A DNA stretch of 5,591 nucleotides, taken from assembly GCA_024681875.1 (NCBI GenBank), contig JAILAA010000068.1, positions 1-5,591 of the forward strand, in the 5' to 3' direction. The position numbers and the translations under genes were made by a program. Numbering within the stretch: the stretch's first letter is position 1; every line of letters begins with the position of its first letter. The notes beneath the pieces were generated by a model. That model had not been told where the DNA came from. It was given only the letters and a program-made list of their open reading frames with translations, and did not search any database. This stretch comes from Prevotella sp. (lineage in GTDB: Bacteria > Bacteroidota > Bacteroidia > Bacteroidales > Bacteroidaceae). Positions 1-5,591 of this stretch are shown piece after piece.

Positions 1-141
1 CTCGCCCTGATGGAAGAAGCGAAGTCAATGCCCTTCGGTGCCGTCTTCGACTACTTCAACCTGAAGAACAACGTGCCCGTGGGTGAGGAGTATATCCAGT
101 GCATAGAGCAGTACGAGAAGGAGGTGACCTCGAAGCGATAG
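1..141 (+). CDS. rhaA: L-rhamnose isomerase, C-terminal end (5' partial)
   Basis: Frame 1 is open from the window edge to TAG at 139-141 and gives the last 46 residues of a protein. They align closely with my recollection of the C terminus of E. coli RhaA (LALLEEQKSLPW..., ending in YEKEILSRR): here LALMEEAKSMPFGAVFD, then NNVPVGEEY and YEKEVTSKR. L-rhamnose isomerase is a cytoplasmic metal-dependent enzyme that converts L-rhamnose to L-rhamnulose, the first step of rhamnose catabolism. The catalytic residues lie upstream, outside the window. Codon use is rich in G/C third positions, like the MFS gene further down and unlike the DUF559 gene directly downstream. The gene probably belongs to a rhamnose operon that once ran directly into the MFS transporter gene. 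The identification is confident despite the short length because the motif match is nearly continuous. Confidence 0.88.
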   Translation, partial: LALMEEAKSMPFGAVFDYFNLKNNVPVGEEYIQCIEQYEKEVTSKR

Positions 142-143
142 AA

Positions 144-183
144 AGAAGACTCTCCCCCCGCCCTCCCTATAAGGGAGGGAGCA
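144..183. repeat. Left inverted repeat with inner palindrome
   Basis: This 40-bp sequence is repeated in inverted orientation at 602-641 with 39 of 40 positions matching. It starts with AGAAGACTCTCCCCCCG and contains a near-perfect hairpin at 161-179 (arms CCCTCCCT and AGGGAGGG, loop ATA). It begins 2 bp after the rhaA stop codon, so here the repeat is non-coding. The hairpin could also slow or partly terminate transcripts leaving rhaA, although no T-tract follows it. Confidence 0.85.
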
Positions 184-208
184 AATACCTTCCATACGAC
201 CGTACATT

Positions 209-577
209 ATGGATTTTCATTGTGCTTCACCAGACCGTTATGAATTGCTGAAGAAGTTTGCTAAGGAAAACCGTCGTAACATGACGTTAGCAGAATCAGT
301 GTTGTGGGAACATCTGCGGTCATTGGACGTGGGCACTCGGTTCAACAGACAATTCATTATTGGAGATTACATCGTTGATTTTGTCTCCCAACGTGGCGGA
401 TTAGTGATTGAAGTTGATGGGGGGTACCATGCAGAACGGCAACAAGCGGAAAACGATGCCATACGCGAAGAGGTATTGGAACAAATGGGGTTTCATGTCA
501 TTCGCTTCACGAATGAAGAGGTTCTTTACGACACCGAAAACGTATTACAACAAATAGAACATTATTTCAATGAATAA
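209..577 (+). CDS. DUF559 domain endonuclease-like protein (Vsr-like PD-(D/E)XK fold)
   Basis: This complete 122-residue protein consists almost entirely of a DUF559 domain, a small nuclease-like family related to very-short-patch-repair (Vsr) endonucleases. Family signatures are present in order: TLAESVLWEHL (26-36), the FNRQF strand (45-49), IVDF with candidate catalytic Asp57, the core LVIEVDGGYH (65-74, Glu68, Asp70, His74), Asp83 and Arg86 in the following helix, and the final strand VIRFTNEEV (97-105). No residue normally conserved is obviously missing, so the protein may be active. Its length is normal for the family. ATG 209 is chosen because it is the first in-frame start after the left repeat and leaves a full-length domain; no strong ribosome binding site precedes it. 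Leucine is often TTG or TTA and glutamine is always CAA, unlike both neighbours, suggesting acquisition from elsewhere. The stop codon overlaps the start of the MFS gene by 8 bp. The biological role of the family is not established; a role with the flanking repeats is inference. Confidence 0.87.
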   Translation: MDFHCASPDRYELLKKFAKENRRNMTLAESVLWEHLRSLDVGTRFNRQFIIGDYIVDFVSQRGGLVIEVDGGYHAERQQAENDAIREEVLEQMGFHVIRFTNEEVLYDTENVLQQIEHYFNE

Positions 578-1958
578 AGAAAAAACATCTATAGAGCAAT
601 CTGCTCCCTCCCTTGTAGGGAGGGCGGGGGGAGAGTCTTCTCTCCGCTCCACCATTGCGGTGTCTCTCACCAACTATCTTGATGCAGGCGCCATTGTGGC
701 GGGCGCATCAGGACTGACGCTGTGGCAGAACTATCTGGGCCTCTCGGAGGTGCATCTGGGCTGGCTGAACTTCATCAGCGCCAACTGCCTGGGGGCTGCC
801 ATCGGTGCCATCATCGGCGGATTCCTGGCCGACAAGTACGGGCGCAAGTTCATCTTCACCTACAACCTGCTGGTGTATATGCTGGGCGTGCTGCTGGTGA
901 TGTGCTCGTTCAACTACCCGATGCTGCTGGCCGGCTTCCTCGTCACGGGCATCAGCGTGGGCGTGGGCGTGCCGGCCTCTTGGACGTATATCAGCGAGAG
1001 CTCTGAGGTGAACAAACGAGGCCGCAATATCTGCATCTCGCAGATGTCGTGGGGCCTCGGTCCGATGTGCATCCTGCTCTTCGGCATGCTCTTCGCACCC
1101 GGCGGCTACCTCTTCGGCGCCGTTCAGAGCGTGGCGCACGCCATCGGCGGCGACAGCCTCACCACAGAGGCCACCAACGTCTTCTCGTCGCGTATCGTCT
1201 TCCTCACCCTGTTCATCGTGGCCTTCATCGCCTGGAATCTGCAGCGCAAGCTGCAGGAGAGCGCAGCCTTCGTCAACAAGAAAGAGAAGGAAGAGCAAAC
1301 CAGTCTTTTGGACAATATCAAGGTACTTTTCCAGAACATGACCGCCGTGAAGACCGTCATCTTCCTCGCCACCATCTACCTCACATGGAACCTGGTGGCT
1401 TCGGTGATGGGCTTCTTCCAGCCCCACATCTACGAGACGGCCGGCGGCGTGAGCAACGAGCAGGCCAACTGGATGAACTGCATCCAGTGGGCCATCATCG
1501 TCGGCGTGACGTTCATCGTGTCGAAGCTCATCGACAAGACGTCGCACAAGGCCATCTACACCTTCGGTCTCCTTGTGGCCATCGCAGCCTGGGTCGTCAT
1601 CATCACGATGGGCGCCGGTGGCATGGCCGGATTGTGGCTCTTCGCCATCCTCTGGGGCATTCAGGGCGGCTCCTCTCCGCAGATCTTCTACGCCCTGTGG
1701 GGCAGCGAACTCTTCCCCGCCAAGTTCCGTGCCGGCGCTCAGGGCCTGATGTTCTTCATCGTGCGCGGCCTGTCGGCCGTATGGGGCCTCGTCTTCACCT
1801 ATATCTACGGCGAGAACGGCGAGGGCTTCACCATCGCCGCCTGGTGCATGATTGTGCTGCTGGCCATCTCGCTACTCGTGGGCTTCATCGGCGCCCCGCT
1901 CACTCGCGGCCGCTCGCTCGACGCCATCACGAAGGAACGCTACGGCGAGAATTTCTAA
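570..1958 (+). CDS. MFS sugar-porter-type transporter with repeat-derived N terminus
   Basis: This 462-residue inner-membrane transporter has about 12 hydrophobic segments in two six-helix halves, split by a charged cytoplasmic loop (about 224-257, KKEKEEQ at 237-243). MFS motif A is clear at 84-93 (GGFLADKYGRK, with Asp88, Gly91, Arg92). Sugar-porter hallmarks include ESSEVNKRGR (143-152), SELFPAKFRAGAQG (379-392) and the C-terminal LTRGRSLDAI (444-453), which corresponds to the family's PETKGxSLEEI. Position just after rhaA suggests uptake of L-rhamnose or a related sugar by proton symport, but the substrate cannot be read from sequence. The ATG at 570 lies inside the DUF559 cassette, overlaps the nuclease stop by 8 bp and is probably translated by coupling. 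Residues 11-24 (SAPSLVGRAGGESS) are encoded by the right inverted repeat; residues from about 27 on are normal transporter sequence. The start used before insertion was probably lost, as I see no in-frame ATG between the repeat and the first helix. Confidence 0.88.
   Translation: MNKEKTSIEQSAPSLVGRAGGESSLRSTIAVSLTNYLDAGAIVAGASGLTLWQNYLGLSEVHLGWLNFISANCLGAAIGAIIGGFLADKYGRKFIFTYNLLVYMLGVLLVMCSFNYPMLLAGFLVTGISVGVGVPASWTYISESSEVNKRGRNICISQMSWGLGPMCILLFGMLFAPGGYLFGAVQSVAHAIGGDSLTTEATNVFSSRIVFLTLFIVAFIAWNLQRKLQESAAFVNKKEKEEQTSLLDNIKVLFQNMTAVKTVIFLATIYLTWNLVASVMGFFQPHIYETAGGVSNEQANWMNCIQWAIIVGVTFIVSKLIDKTSHKAIYTFGLLVAIAAWVVIITMGAGGMAGLWLFAILWGIQGGSSPQIFYALWGSELFPAKFRAGAQGLMFFIVRGLSAVWGLVFTYIYGENGEGFTIAAWCMIVLLAISLLVGFIGAPLTRGRSLDAITKERYGENF
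602..641. repeat. Right inverted repeat, read as MFS codons 11-24
   Basis: This is the inverted partner of 144-183, differing at one position in 40. Its inner palindrome lies at 606-624 (arms CCCTCCCT and AGGGAGGG, loop TGT). Unlike the left copy it is translated, giving SAPSLVGRAGGESS in the MFS protein. The frame has no stop in this copy, so the insertion stays compatible with expression of the transporter. Confidence 0.85.
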
Positions 1959-1976
1959 ACGCCATCCTCACACAAC

Positions 1977-2016
1977 AGAACAGGCCTGCCATCCCTACGG
2001 ACGACAGGCCTGTTCT
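1977..2016. terminator. Convergent hairpin terminator between the MFS gene and recA
   Basis: A 12-bp perfect stem (arms 1977-1988 and 2005-2016, core GAACAGGCCTG and CAGGCCTGTTC) closes a 16-nt loop, inside which TCC at 1992-1994 can pair with GGA at 1999-2001. It starts 18 nt after the MFS stop and lies 16 nt past the recA stop on the other strand, the expected place for a shared bidirectional terminator. Neither side has a long T-tract (TCTATCATGCGTTGTCTTTC on the + side), so termination strength is uncertain. Confidence 0.75.
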
Positions 2017-2032
2017 ATCATGCGTTGTCTTT

Positions 2033-3061
2033 CTACTGCTGATTGCTAATGGCCTCCATAATCTTGGCCTCCAGCTCCTCGCACAACTCAGGATTGTCCT
2101 TCAGCAACTGCTTGGTAGCGTCGCGTCCCTGAGCCAGCTTAGCGTCTCCGTAGCTGAACCACGAGCCCTTCTTCTCCAAGATGCCGTACTCCACGCCAAG
2201 GTCTACGATCTCTCCGATCTTCGAGATGCCCTCGCCAAAGCTGATCTCAAACTCAGCCTTGCGGAAGGGAGGCGCCACCTTATTCTTCACCACCTTGACA
2301 CGCACCTGGTTGCCGATGGGCTGGTCGCCGTCCTTCAGCGTCGACACCTTTCGGATGTCGAGTCGGACAGAGGCATAGAACTTCAGGGCATTGCCGCCAG
2401 TGGTCGTCTCTGGGTTGCCGAACATCACGCCTATCTTCTCACGCAGCTGGTTGATGAAGATACAGGTGGTATTGGTTTTCGAGATAGTAGCGGTCACCTT
2501 GCGCAGCGCCTGGCTCATCAGTCGTGCGTGCAAGCCCACGGCGCTGTCACCCATGTCGCCCTCAATCTCCTTTTTCGGTGTCAGGGCAGCCACCGAGTCA
2601 ATGACAATAATATCGATGGCCGCAGAGCGGATGAGCTGGTCGGCAATCTCCAGCGCCTGTTCGCCGTTGTCAGGCTGCGAAATGAGCAGATTGTCGATAT
2701 CCACGCCTAATTTCTGCGCATAGAAGCGATCGAAGGCATGCTCTGCATCAATGAACGCAGCAATGCCTCCAGCCTTCTGACACTCGGCGATGGCATGGAT
2801 GGCCAGCGTCGTCTTACCACTCGACTCAGGGCCGAATATCTCGATGATGCGCCCCTTGGGGTATCCGCCCACGCCCAGTGCGGCGTTCAGGCCGATGGAT
2901 CCCGTCGGGATCACGTCCACTTGTTCTATCTGTTCGTCGCCCATGCGCATGATGGAGCCTTTGCCGAAATCCTTCTCAATCTTCGACATCGCGGCCTGTA
3001 AGGCCTTCAGTTTTTCCTGCTGCGGGTTAAGGGCCCCTTCCTCCGTTTCTTTCTTAGCCAT
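2033..3061 (-). CDS. recA: RecA recombinase
   Basis: This complete 342-residue RecA is the cytoplasmic ATP-dependent strand-exchange protein of homologous recombination, and normally also the co-protease for LexA self-cleavage. Visible signatures are the N-terminal polymerisation region with [10 protein letters not shown] (32-41), Walker A GPESSGKT (77-84), the Glu of [10 protein letters not shown] (102-111), Walker B IIVIDSV (151-157), loop L1 [14 protein letters not shown] (167-180), and loop L2 [14 protein letters not shown] (215-228). The C-terminal tail is short and acidic. Length and composition are normal for Bacteroidetes. ATG 3061 gives the typical MAKKE start; no strong Shine-Dalgarno is seen and the leader is A-rich, as is usual in this phylum. 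A dedicated promoter lies about 60-90 bp upstream, so it is probably expressed independently of the primase-helicase gene on the same strand. Confidence 0.98.
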   Translation of the reverse strand: MAKKETEEGALNPQQEKLKALQAAMSKIEKDFGKGSIMRMGDEQIEQVDVIPTGSIGLNAALGVGGYPKGRIIEIFGPESSGKTTLAIHAIAECQKAGGIAAFIDAEHAFDRFYAQKLGVDIDNLLISQPDNGEQALEIADQLIRSAAIDIIVIDSVAALTPKKEIEGDMGDSAVGLHARLMSQALRKVTATISKTNTTCIFINQLREKIGVMFGNPETTTGGNALKFYASVRLDIRKVSTLKDGDQPIGNQVRVKVVKNKVAPPFRKAEFEISFGEGISKIGEIVDLGVEYGILEKKGSWFSYGDAKLAQGRDATKQLLKDNPELCEELEAKIMEAISNQQ

Positions 3062-3106
3062 AACTGTTTTTTATCATTTTGGGTTATTATCTATTTTAGT
3101 GACTTC

Positions 3107-3120
3107 GCCACAACTGCGGC
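3107..3120. promoter_or_regulatory. Imperfect 14-bp dyad at the predicted recA start point
   Basis: GCCACAACTGCGGC is a near-palindrome with six-base arms around a two-base centre (one of the six pairs is a G-T wobble). It touches the end of the -7 box and covers the expected transcription start, a natural place for a repressor such as LexA. It does not match an SOS box that I know for certain, so assigning it to LexA is speculative; chance occurrence is possible. Confidence 0.25.
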
Positions 3121-3150
3121 AAAGTTACAACAAATCCTCCGATGCGCAAA
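3120..3150 (-). promoter_or_regulatory. Bacteroidetes-type promoter of recA
   Basis: Read on the minus strand, TTTG (3150-3147) and TAACTTTG (3127-3120) are separated by exactly 19 bp. This matches the -33 TTTG and -7 TAnnTTTG consensus of the Bacteroidetes primary sigma factor. The predicted start is near 3113, giving a leader of about 50 nt. The minus strand upstream of the -33 box is A/T-rich (about 3148-3170). Confidence 0.8.
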
Positions 3151-3185
3151 ATAAAACGCACGTTATTTTTCAGGCCGCCCCGTTC

Positions 3186-3429
3186 TTACGTTATCATTTG
3201 CGGCTCCCAAAGGTGCCGCTCCATATCCACATGGCCATTGGCCTTGAAAGTCACGCCCTCTTCTTCCAAGAGTGTGCGCTGCCTACTCCACCCGGGAGCT
3301 ATATCCGTAGGTCGTCACCTTTCCGCACGGAATCTGGCTGACAATGTTCAGCACATCCGCGCCAAACGCCCTCGCCTGCTCTGGCGTCATCCTATCGGGA
3401 TAGTCTTTCATGGCTCGTCGCTCTTCCAT
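3186..3429 (-). pseudogene. MGMT-family (alkyltransferase-like) gene remnant with core deletion and frameshift
   Basis: ATG 3429 overlaps the stop of the upstream primase-helicase gene as TGATG and opens a 48-residue frame ending at TAG 3285-3283. Its residues 14-42 (MTPEQARAFG, then IVSQIPCGKVTTYG) match the start of the MGMT/alkyltransferase-like domain, whose hallmark is IPxGxVxTYG. One frame over, 3186-3302 reads IAPGWSRQRTLLEEEGVTF followed by NGHVDMERHLW, the typical end of alkyltransferase-like (ATL) proteins. In intact relatives some 40-50 residues lie between these parts, including the PCHR or PWHR motif; here they are absent and the two ends are out of frame. Intact members bind or repair O6-alkylguanine. 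A sequencing error could explain a frameshift but not the missing block, so I call it a pseudogene. The stop-start overlap suggests it was once translated together with the primase-helicase. Confidence 0.8.
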
Positions 3430-5591
3430 CAGCCTTCACTCAATGGTTGGTCAGCCAGCTTATACTCCTTGCCAGCGCCCACGCGCCGGCTGTCGAATGA
3501 GAACCGACTGTTGTTCAGGGCGTTGCCCATCGCCGTATTGCTGGTATCCGGATCGAACGAAGCAAAGTTGTTGGCCAGCACATCCTTTATCTCATCGATA
3601 TTGAACCACCGGGCCGCCTCCGAGGGCTTCGGCTTGCGGAAGGTGGCGGCAATCATCTCCTCGAGGGTGTAGAGCTGCTGATAGGGCTCGTTCTCCTTGA
3701 TGAGCTCCTTGATCTCTTCGTCGTTCAGCCAGAAGCGCTCCTTACTTTTAAAGAGGTGCAGGGCCTGTGCGTAGAGCTGGCGATGGTTCAGCGAGTCGGT
3801 GTAGTCGATATGTCCCGTCACGCCGACGCAGACGAAGCGCCGGCTTCCCGTGGGGTCGGTCAGCGGCTTGCGCTTGTTGGTAGTGCCGATGAACGAGGTA
3901 TAGCGCCGGTATTGCTTGATGGTCTTGCCATAGGGCGGCCGGAACTTCACGTCGGCCGACGACAGCAGGTATTTCAGCACCACCTGCTGCCCCTTCGTGG
4001 TCTTGTCGAACTCATCGATGTTGATCAGTGCAAACGAAGTGAGGGCGATGTTCAGGTCGAACTCATTCTTGAAGTTGATCTTGTCGTTATAGTAGTCGCG
4101 CAGCTCCTTCGGCAACAGGATCTTGCAGAAGCGCGTCTTTCCACAGCCCTGCCTCCCTATCAGCAGCGGCACGAGCGCATTGCCCGTCAGCTGCCTGTCG
4201 CTCTCACGCCACTGGGCCACCACCCCCGTCAGCCACATCTTCATGTATTTCTCCCAGTGGGGCTGGTCAGTCGGCACGCGCTGGGCCAGTTCAGCAATAT
4301 AGTCGTGGCCATCCCATTTCGGCAGCTTGTCGAGCCACGTGTTCACGGGGTCATACTGCTCAATGCGCGTAGAGTCGATGAAGCGGTTCATGTTCTTGTC
4401 AAACGCCTTCAGTCCCAGCTCTATCGCACTGAGCGTCATATTGTTGCGCACCTCCTCCGTCAGCGGCTTAAAGGTCTGTTTATCGCTGTATTTCTCACGG
4501 TATTCCGCCACGCCCGTCAGCAGGTTCTTACGCATGTCATAGTTAGCATTCAGGAATATCTCCGTCCGCATGGCCTGTATGGTCTCCTCCGGCACACTCT
4601 TCAGCGGCTTGAACTTATGTTTCGCCAAATAGTCCTGCTGCAGGGTGACGGCATAGACGTTTGCAAAGACTTTCTTCACCAGCATCGCGTCCCTCGCCAG
4701 CACCGGATGCTGCAACGTCAGCCCCTGGGCATGGGCCAGTGGGATACCCTCTTCGAGACAAGCCTTGGCCACCCGCATCAGCTGCGTCATCTCATGCTCC
4801 TCGTCAGGCAGTTCGAAATAGCGGCCCAGCACATGGTCCACGATGGCAAGCCAGTTCAGTTGATAAGTCCTGGTAAGCGTACGGCCCGGCATCAGCATGT
4901 CGCTCTCCTCGCTGATGCTGACAGCCTCCTGCTCCTCGGGCTTCCTCGTGTCAGCCAGGAAGAGGCGCGCCTCCGGATTGTAGTACATATCAGGATCGGC
5001 GCTCAGATAGACCGTGCGGTCCAGCAGCGGCTCCAGATACTCGATGTCAAAGCCGAACTGGTTCTGATAGGCCCTCCTCGCCGTCTCATACAGATTCTTG
5101 TGAAACTGCCTGACCTCATCATCCTTCGTCGGCAACTTACTCCCCGCCCCTTCGAGGGGAGGGGTGCCTTTAGGCGGTGTGGGGTCTCCAAACAGCTCTC
5201 CTCTGCACACAATCTTCACGCTCTTGCCCGAGCCGCCGAGAAACGCCATCAGCGTCTCCGGCATCTTGCCGGCCATGTTCCTCATGCTGGCAGCCTGTTC
5301 ATAGCTGGCGAGGCCGTTCAGTTCCAGCACCACCAGCCCGTTATAGCTGACGAGCCTGCGCTCTTTGTTGCTGTTCACATATTCCGCAGCAAAGCAGATG
5401 CGGGGCAGGCGCAGCTCGTGTGTTAATCCCGTCACCACCTGTCCGTCCTCCAATCGTTTAGGTTTCAACAGATGATAGATCTCACGTATGCGCACCACCT
5501 CCTCCACAACAGCATTCTCTTTGATGAGCTTTGCGATGTCAGACACCTCCAGGCGATTGATCACCTCCTTGTTTTTCCTTATTTTAAGCAG
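3429..5591 (-). CDS. BT4734/VirE-type primase-helicase with DUF3874-like C terminus (5' partial)
   Basis: The frame ends at TGA 3431-3429 and is open to the right edge. GTG 5564 could start a 711-residue protein (numbering used here), but nine further codons upstream are open, so the true start is probably outside. Residues about 45-125 resemble the BT4734_N primase-like domain (SYNGLVVLELNGL, 73-85; GSGKSVKIVCRGEL, 111-124), followed by the family's NLYETARRAYQ (157-167) and YYNPEARLF (194-202). Residues about 405-605 form a VirE-type P-loop ATPase: WLDKLPKWDG (410-419), Walker A GRQGCGKT (470-477), Walker B FALINIDEFD (511-520, Asp517, Glu518), sensor FIGTTN (558-563), and arginine motif TGSRRF (572-577). 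Residues about 612-707 look like DUF3874 (LNDEEIKELIKENEPY, then WFNIDEI and the YKLAD end). Such proteins occur in Bacteroidales chromosomes and resemble mobile-element replication proteins; the cellular role is unknown to me. Residues 127-145 are encoded by an inserted repeat. Confidence 0.85.
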   Translation of the reverse strand: MLKIRKNKEVINRLEVSDIAKLIKENAVVEEVVRIREIYHLLKPKRLEDGQVVTGLTHELRLPRICFAAEYVNSNKERRLVSYNGLVVLELNGLASYEQAASMRNMAGKMPETLMAFLGGSGKSVKIVCRGELFGDPTPPKGTPPLEGAGSKLPTKDDEVRQFHKNLYETARRAYQNQFGFDIEYLEPLLDRTVYLSADPDMYYNPEARLFLADTRKPEEQEAVSISEESDMLMPGRTLTRTYQLNWLAIVDHVLGRYFELPDEEHEMTQLMRVAKACLEEGIPLAHAQGLTLQHPVLARDAMLVKKVFANVYAVTLQQDYLAKHKFKPLKSVPEETIQAMRTEIFLNANYDMRKNLLTGVAEYREKYSDKQTFKPLTEEVRNNMTLSAIELGLKAFDKNMNRFIDSTRIEQYDPVNTWLDKLPKWDGHDYIAELAQRVPTDQPHWEKYMKMWLTGVVAQWRESDRQLTGNALVPLLIGRQGCGKTRFCKILLPKELRDYYNDKINFKNEFDLNIALTSFALINIDEFDKTTKGQQVVLKYLLSSADVKFRPPYGKTIKQYRRYTSFIGTTNKRKPLTDPTGSRRFVCVGVTGHIDYTDSLNHRQLYAQALHLFKSKERFWLNDEEIKELIKENEPYQQLYTLEEMIAATFRKPKPSEAARWFNIDEIKDVLANNFASFDPDTSNTAMGNALNNSRFSFDSRRVGAGKEYKLADQPLSEG
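5130..5188. repeat. GC-rich palindromic repeat inserted in frame in the primase-helicase gene
   Basis: It holds a long hairpin at 5142-5164 (arms CCCCGCCCCT and AGGGGAGGGG around TCG, with one G-A mismatch) and a short one at 5166-5175 (GCCTTTAGGC), followed by GTGTGGGGTCTCC. Read on the coding strand it gives DPTPPKGTPPLEGAGSKLP (residues 127-145), a proline/glycine-rich stretch between the BT4734_N-like domain and the next conserved block. The stem plus GGCGGGGAG layout resembles the repeats at 144-183 and 602-641, but the sequence is a different subtype. The outer boundaries are approximate. Confidence 0.65.

Larger units (their letters stand above)
144..641. mobile_element. Candidate DUF559 nuclease cassette bounded by 40-bp inverted repeats
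   Basis: Positions 144-183 and 602-641 are reverse complements of each other with one mismatch in 40 (the A at 170 against the G at 615). They enclose a single complete gene for a DUF559 endonuclease. The cassette lies between rhaA, which ends 3 bp before it, and the body of an MFS transporter gene, in what looks like a former two-gene operon. The enclosed gene has different codon habits: all seven of its glutamines are CAA, whereas the transporter uses CAG almost throughout. I see no clear target-site duplication outside the repeats and no recognised transposase, so the boundaries and mobility are inferred from the repeat symmetry. The nuclease may itself act on the repeat hairpins, but nothing in the sequence proves this. 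Confidence 0.55.

Noticed and set aside
144..641. CRISPR or classical insertion sequence
   Set aside because: There are only two repeat copies, in inverted orientation, with no spacer array, and the enclosed protein is a DUF559 nuclease rather than a known transposase.
708..1547. A 279-residue open frame on the - strand
   Set aside because: It is antisense to the MFS transporter, very rich in His, Asp and Glu, and matches nothing recognisable.
1049..2710. A 553-residue open frame on the + strand running across the MFS gene and antisense to recA
   Set aside because: It overlaps two clearly recognised genes in other frames, is rich in Arg and His as expected from GC-rich shadow frames, and shows no family motif.
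3148..3169. A/T-rich imperfect hairpin between the MGMT remnant and recA, considered as a terminator
   Set aside because: The stem needs a two-base bulge, is short and A/T-rich, and overlaps the -33 box of the recA promoter. It is better explained as A/T-rich promoter sequence.
2790..3672. Two + strand open frames spanning the recA upstream region
   Set aside because: They cross recA, its promoter, the MGMT remnant and the primase-helicase end antisense. No motif or start signal supports them.
3756..5426. A 556-residue open frame on the + strand
   Set aside because: It lies antisense to the primase-helicase, whose motifs are unmistakable. Its composition is a reverse-complement artefact.
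5562..5564. GTG as the definite start of the primase-helicase
   Set aside because: The frame stays open for nine more codons to the window edge, and the GGAGG-like bases just before GTG overlap it too closely to act as its ribosome binding site, so the start is left undetermined.

Overview
The window looks like a chromosomal segment from a Bacteroidales bacterium, most likely Prevotella or a close relative. The evidence is a Bacteroidetes-type RecA, a textbook Bacteroidetes promoter in front of recA (TTTG, 19-bp spacer, TAACTTTG), weak or absent Shine-Dalgarno sites, and a large BT4734/VirE-type primase-helicase of a kind found mainly in Bacteroidales. Genus level is an inference from general resemblance.

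Left part (1-1958, + strand): the 3' end of an L-rhamnose isomerase gene (rhaA), then a small DUF559 nuclease gene, then a 12-helix sugar-porter-type MFS transporter. The nuclease gene sits between two 40-bp inverted repeats (144-183 and 602-641, 39 of 40 positions matching), each with its own inner palindrome. This looks like a compact cassette of about 0.5 kb that entered a rhaA-transporter operon. The transporter's start codon lies inside the cassette and overlaps the nuclease stop codon, and its residues 11-24 are encoded by the right-hand repeat, so the cassette appears to have replaced the transporter's original N terminus.

Middle (1959-3185): a strong hairpin (1977-2016) lies between the convergent transporter and recA genes and probably terminates both. 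recA (2033-3061, - strand) is complete with intact ATPase and DNA-binding motifs. Its promoter lies at 3120-3150.

Right part (3186-5591, - strand): a primase-helicase-like protein (BT4734_N-like N terminus, VirE/AAA+ ATPase core, DUF3874-like C terminus) whose reading frame is open to the window edge. A gene remnant follows it, overlapping its stop as TGATG. The remnant carries both ends of an MGMT/alkyltransferase-like protein, but the central part with the PCHR motif is missing and the two ends are in different frames. The primase-helicase gene also carries an in-frame GC-rich palindromic repeat (about 5130-5188), built like the repeats flanking the DUF559 cassette but not identical to them.

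The point of most interest is the association of a DUF559 nuclease with inverted palindromic repeats, together with a related repeat inserted in frame in another gene. This fits a small repeat/nuclease mobile system that tolerates insertion into coding sequence. Mobility is inferred from structure only.
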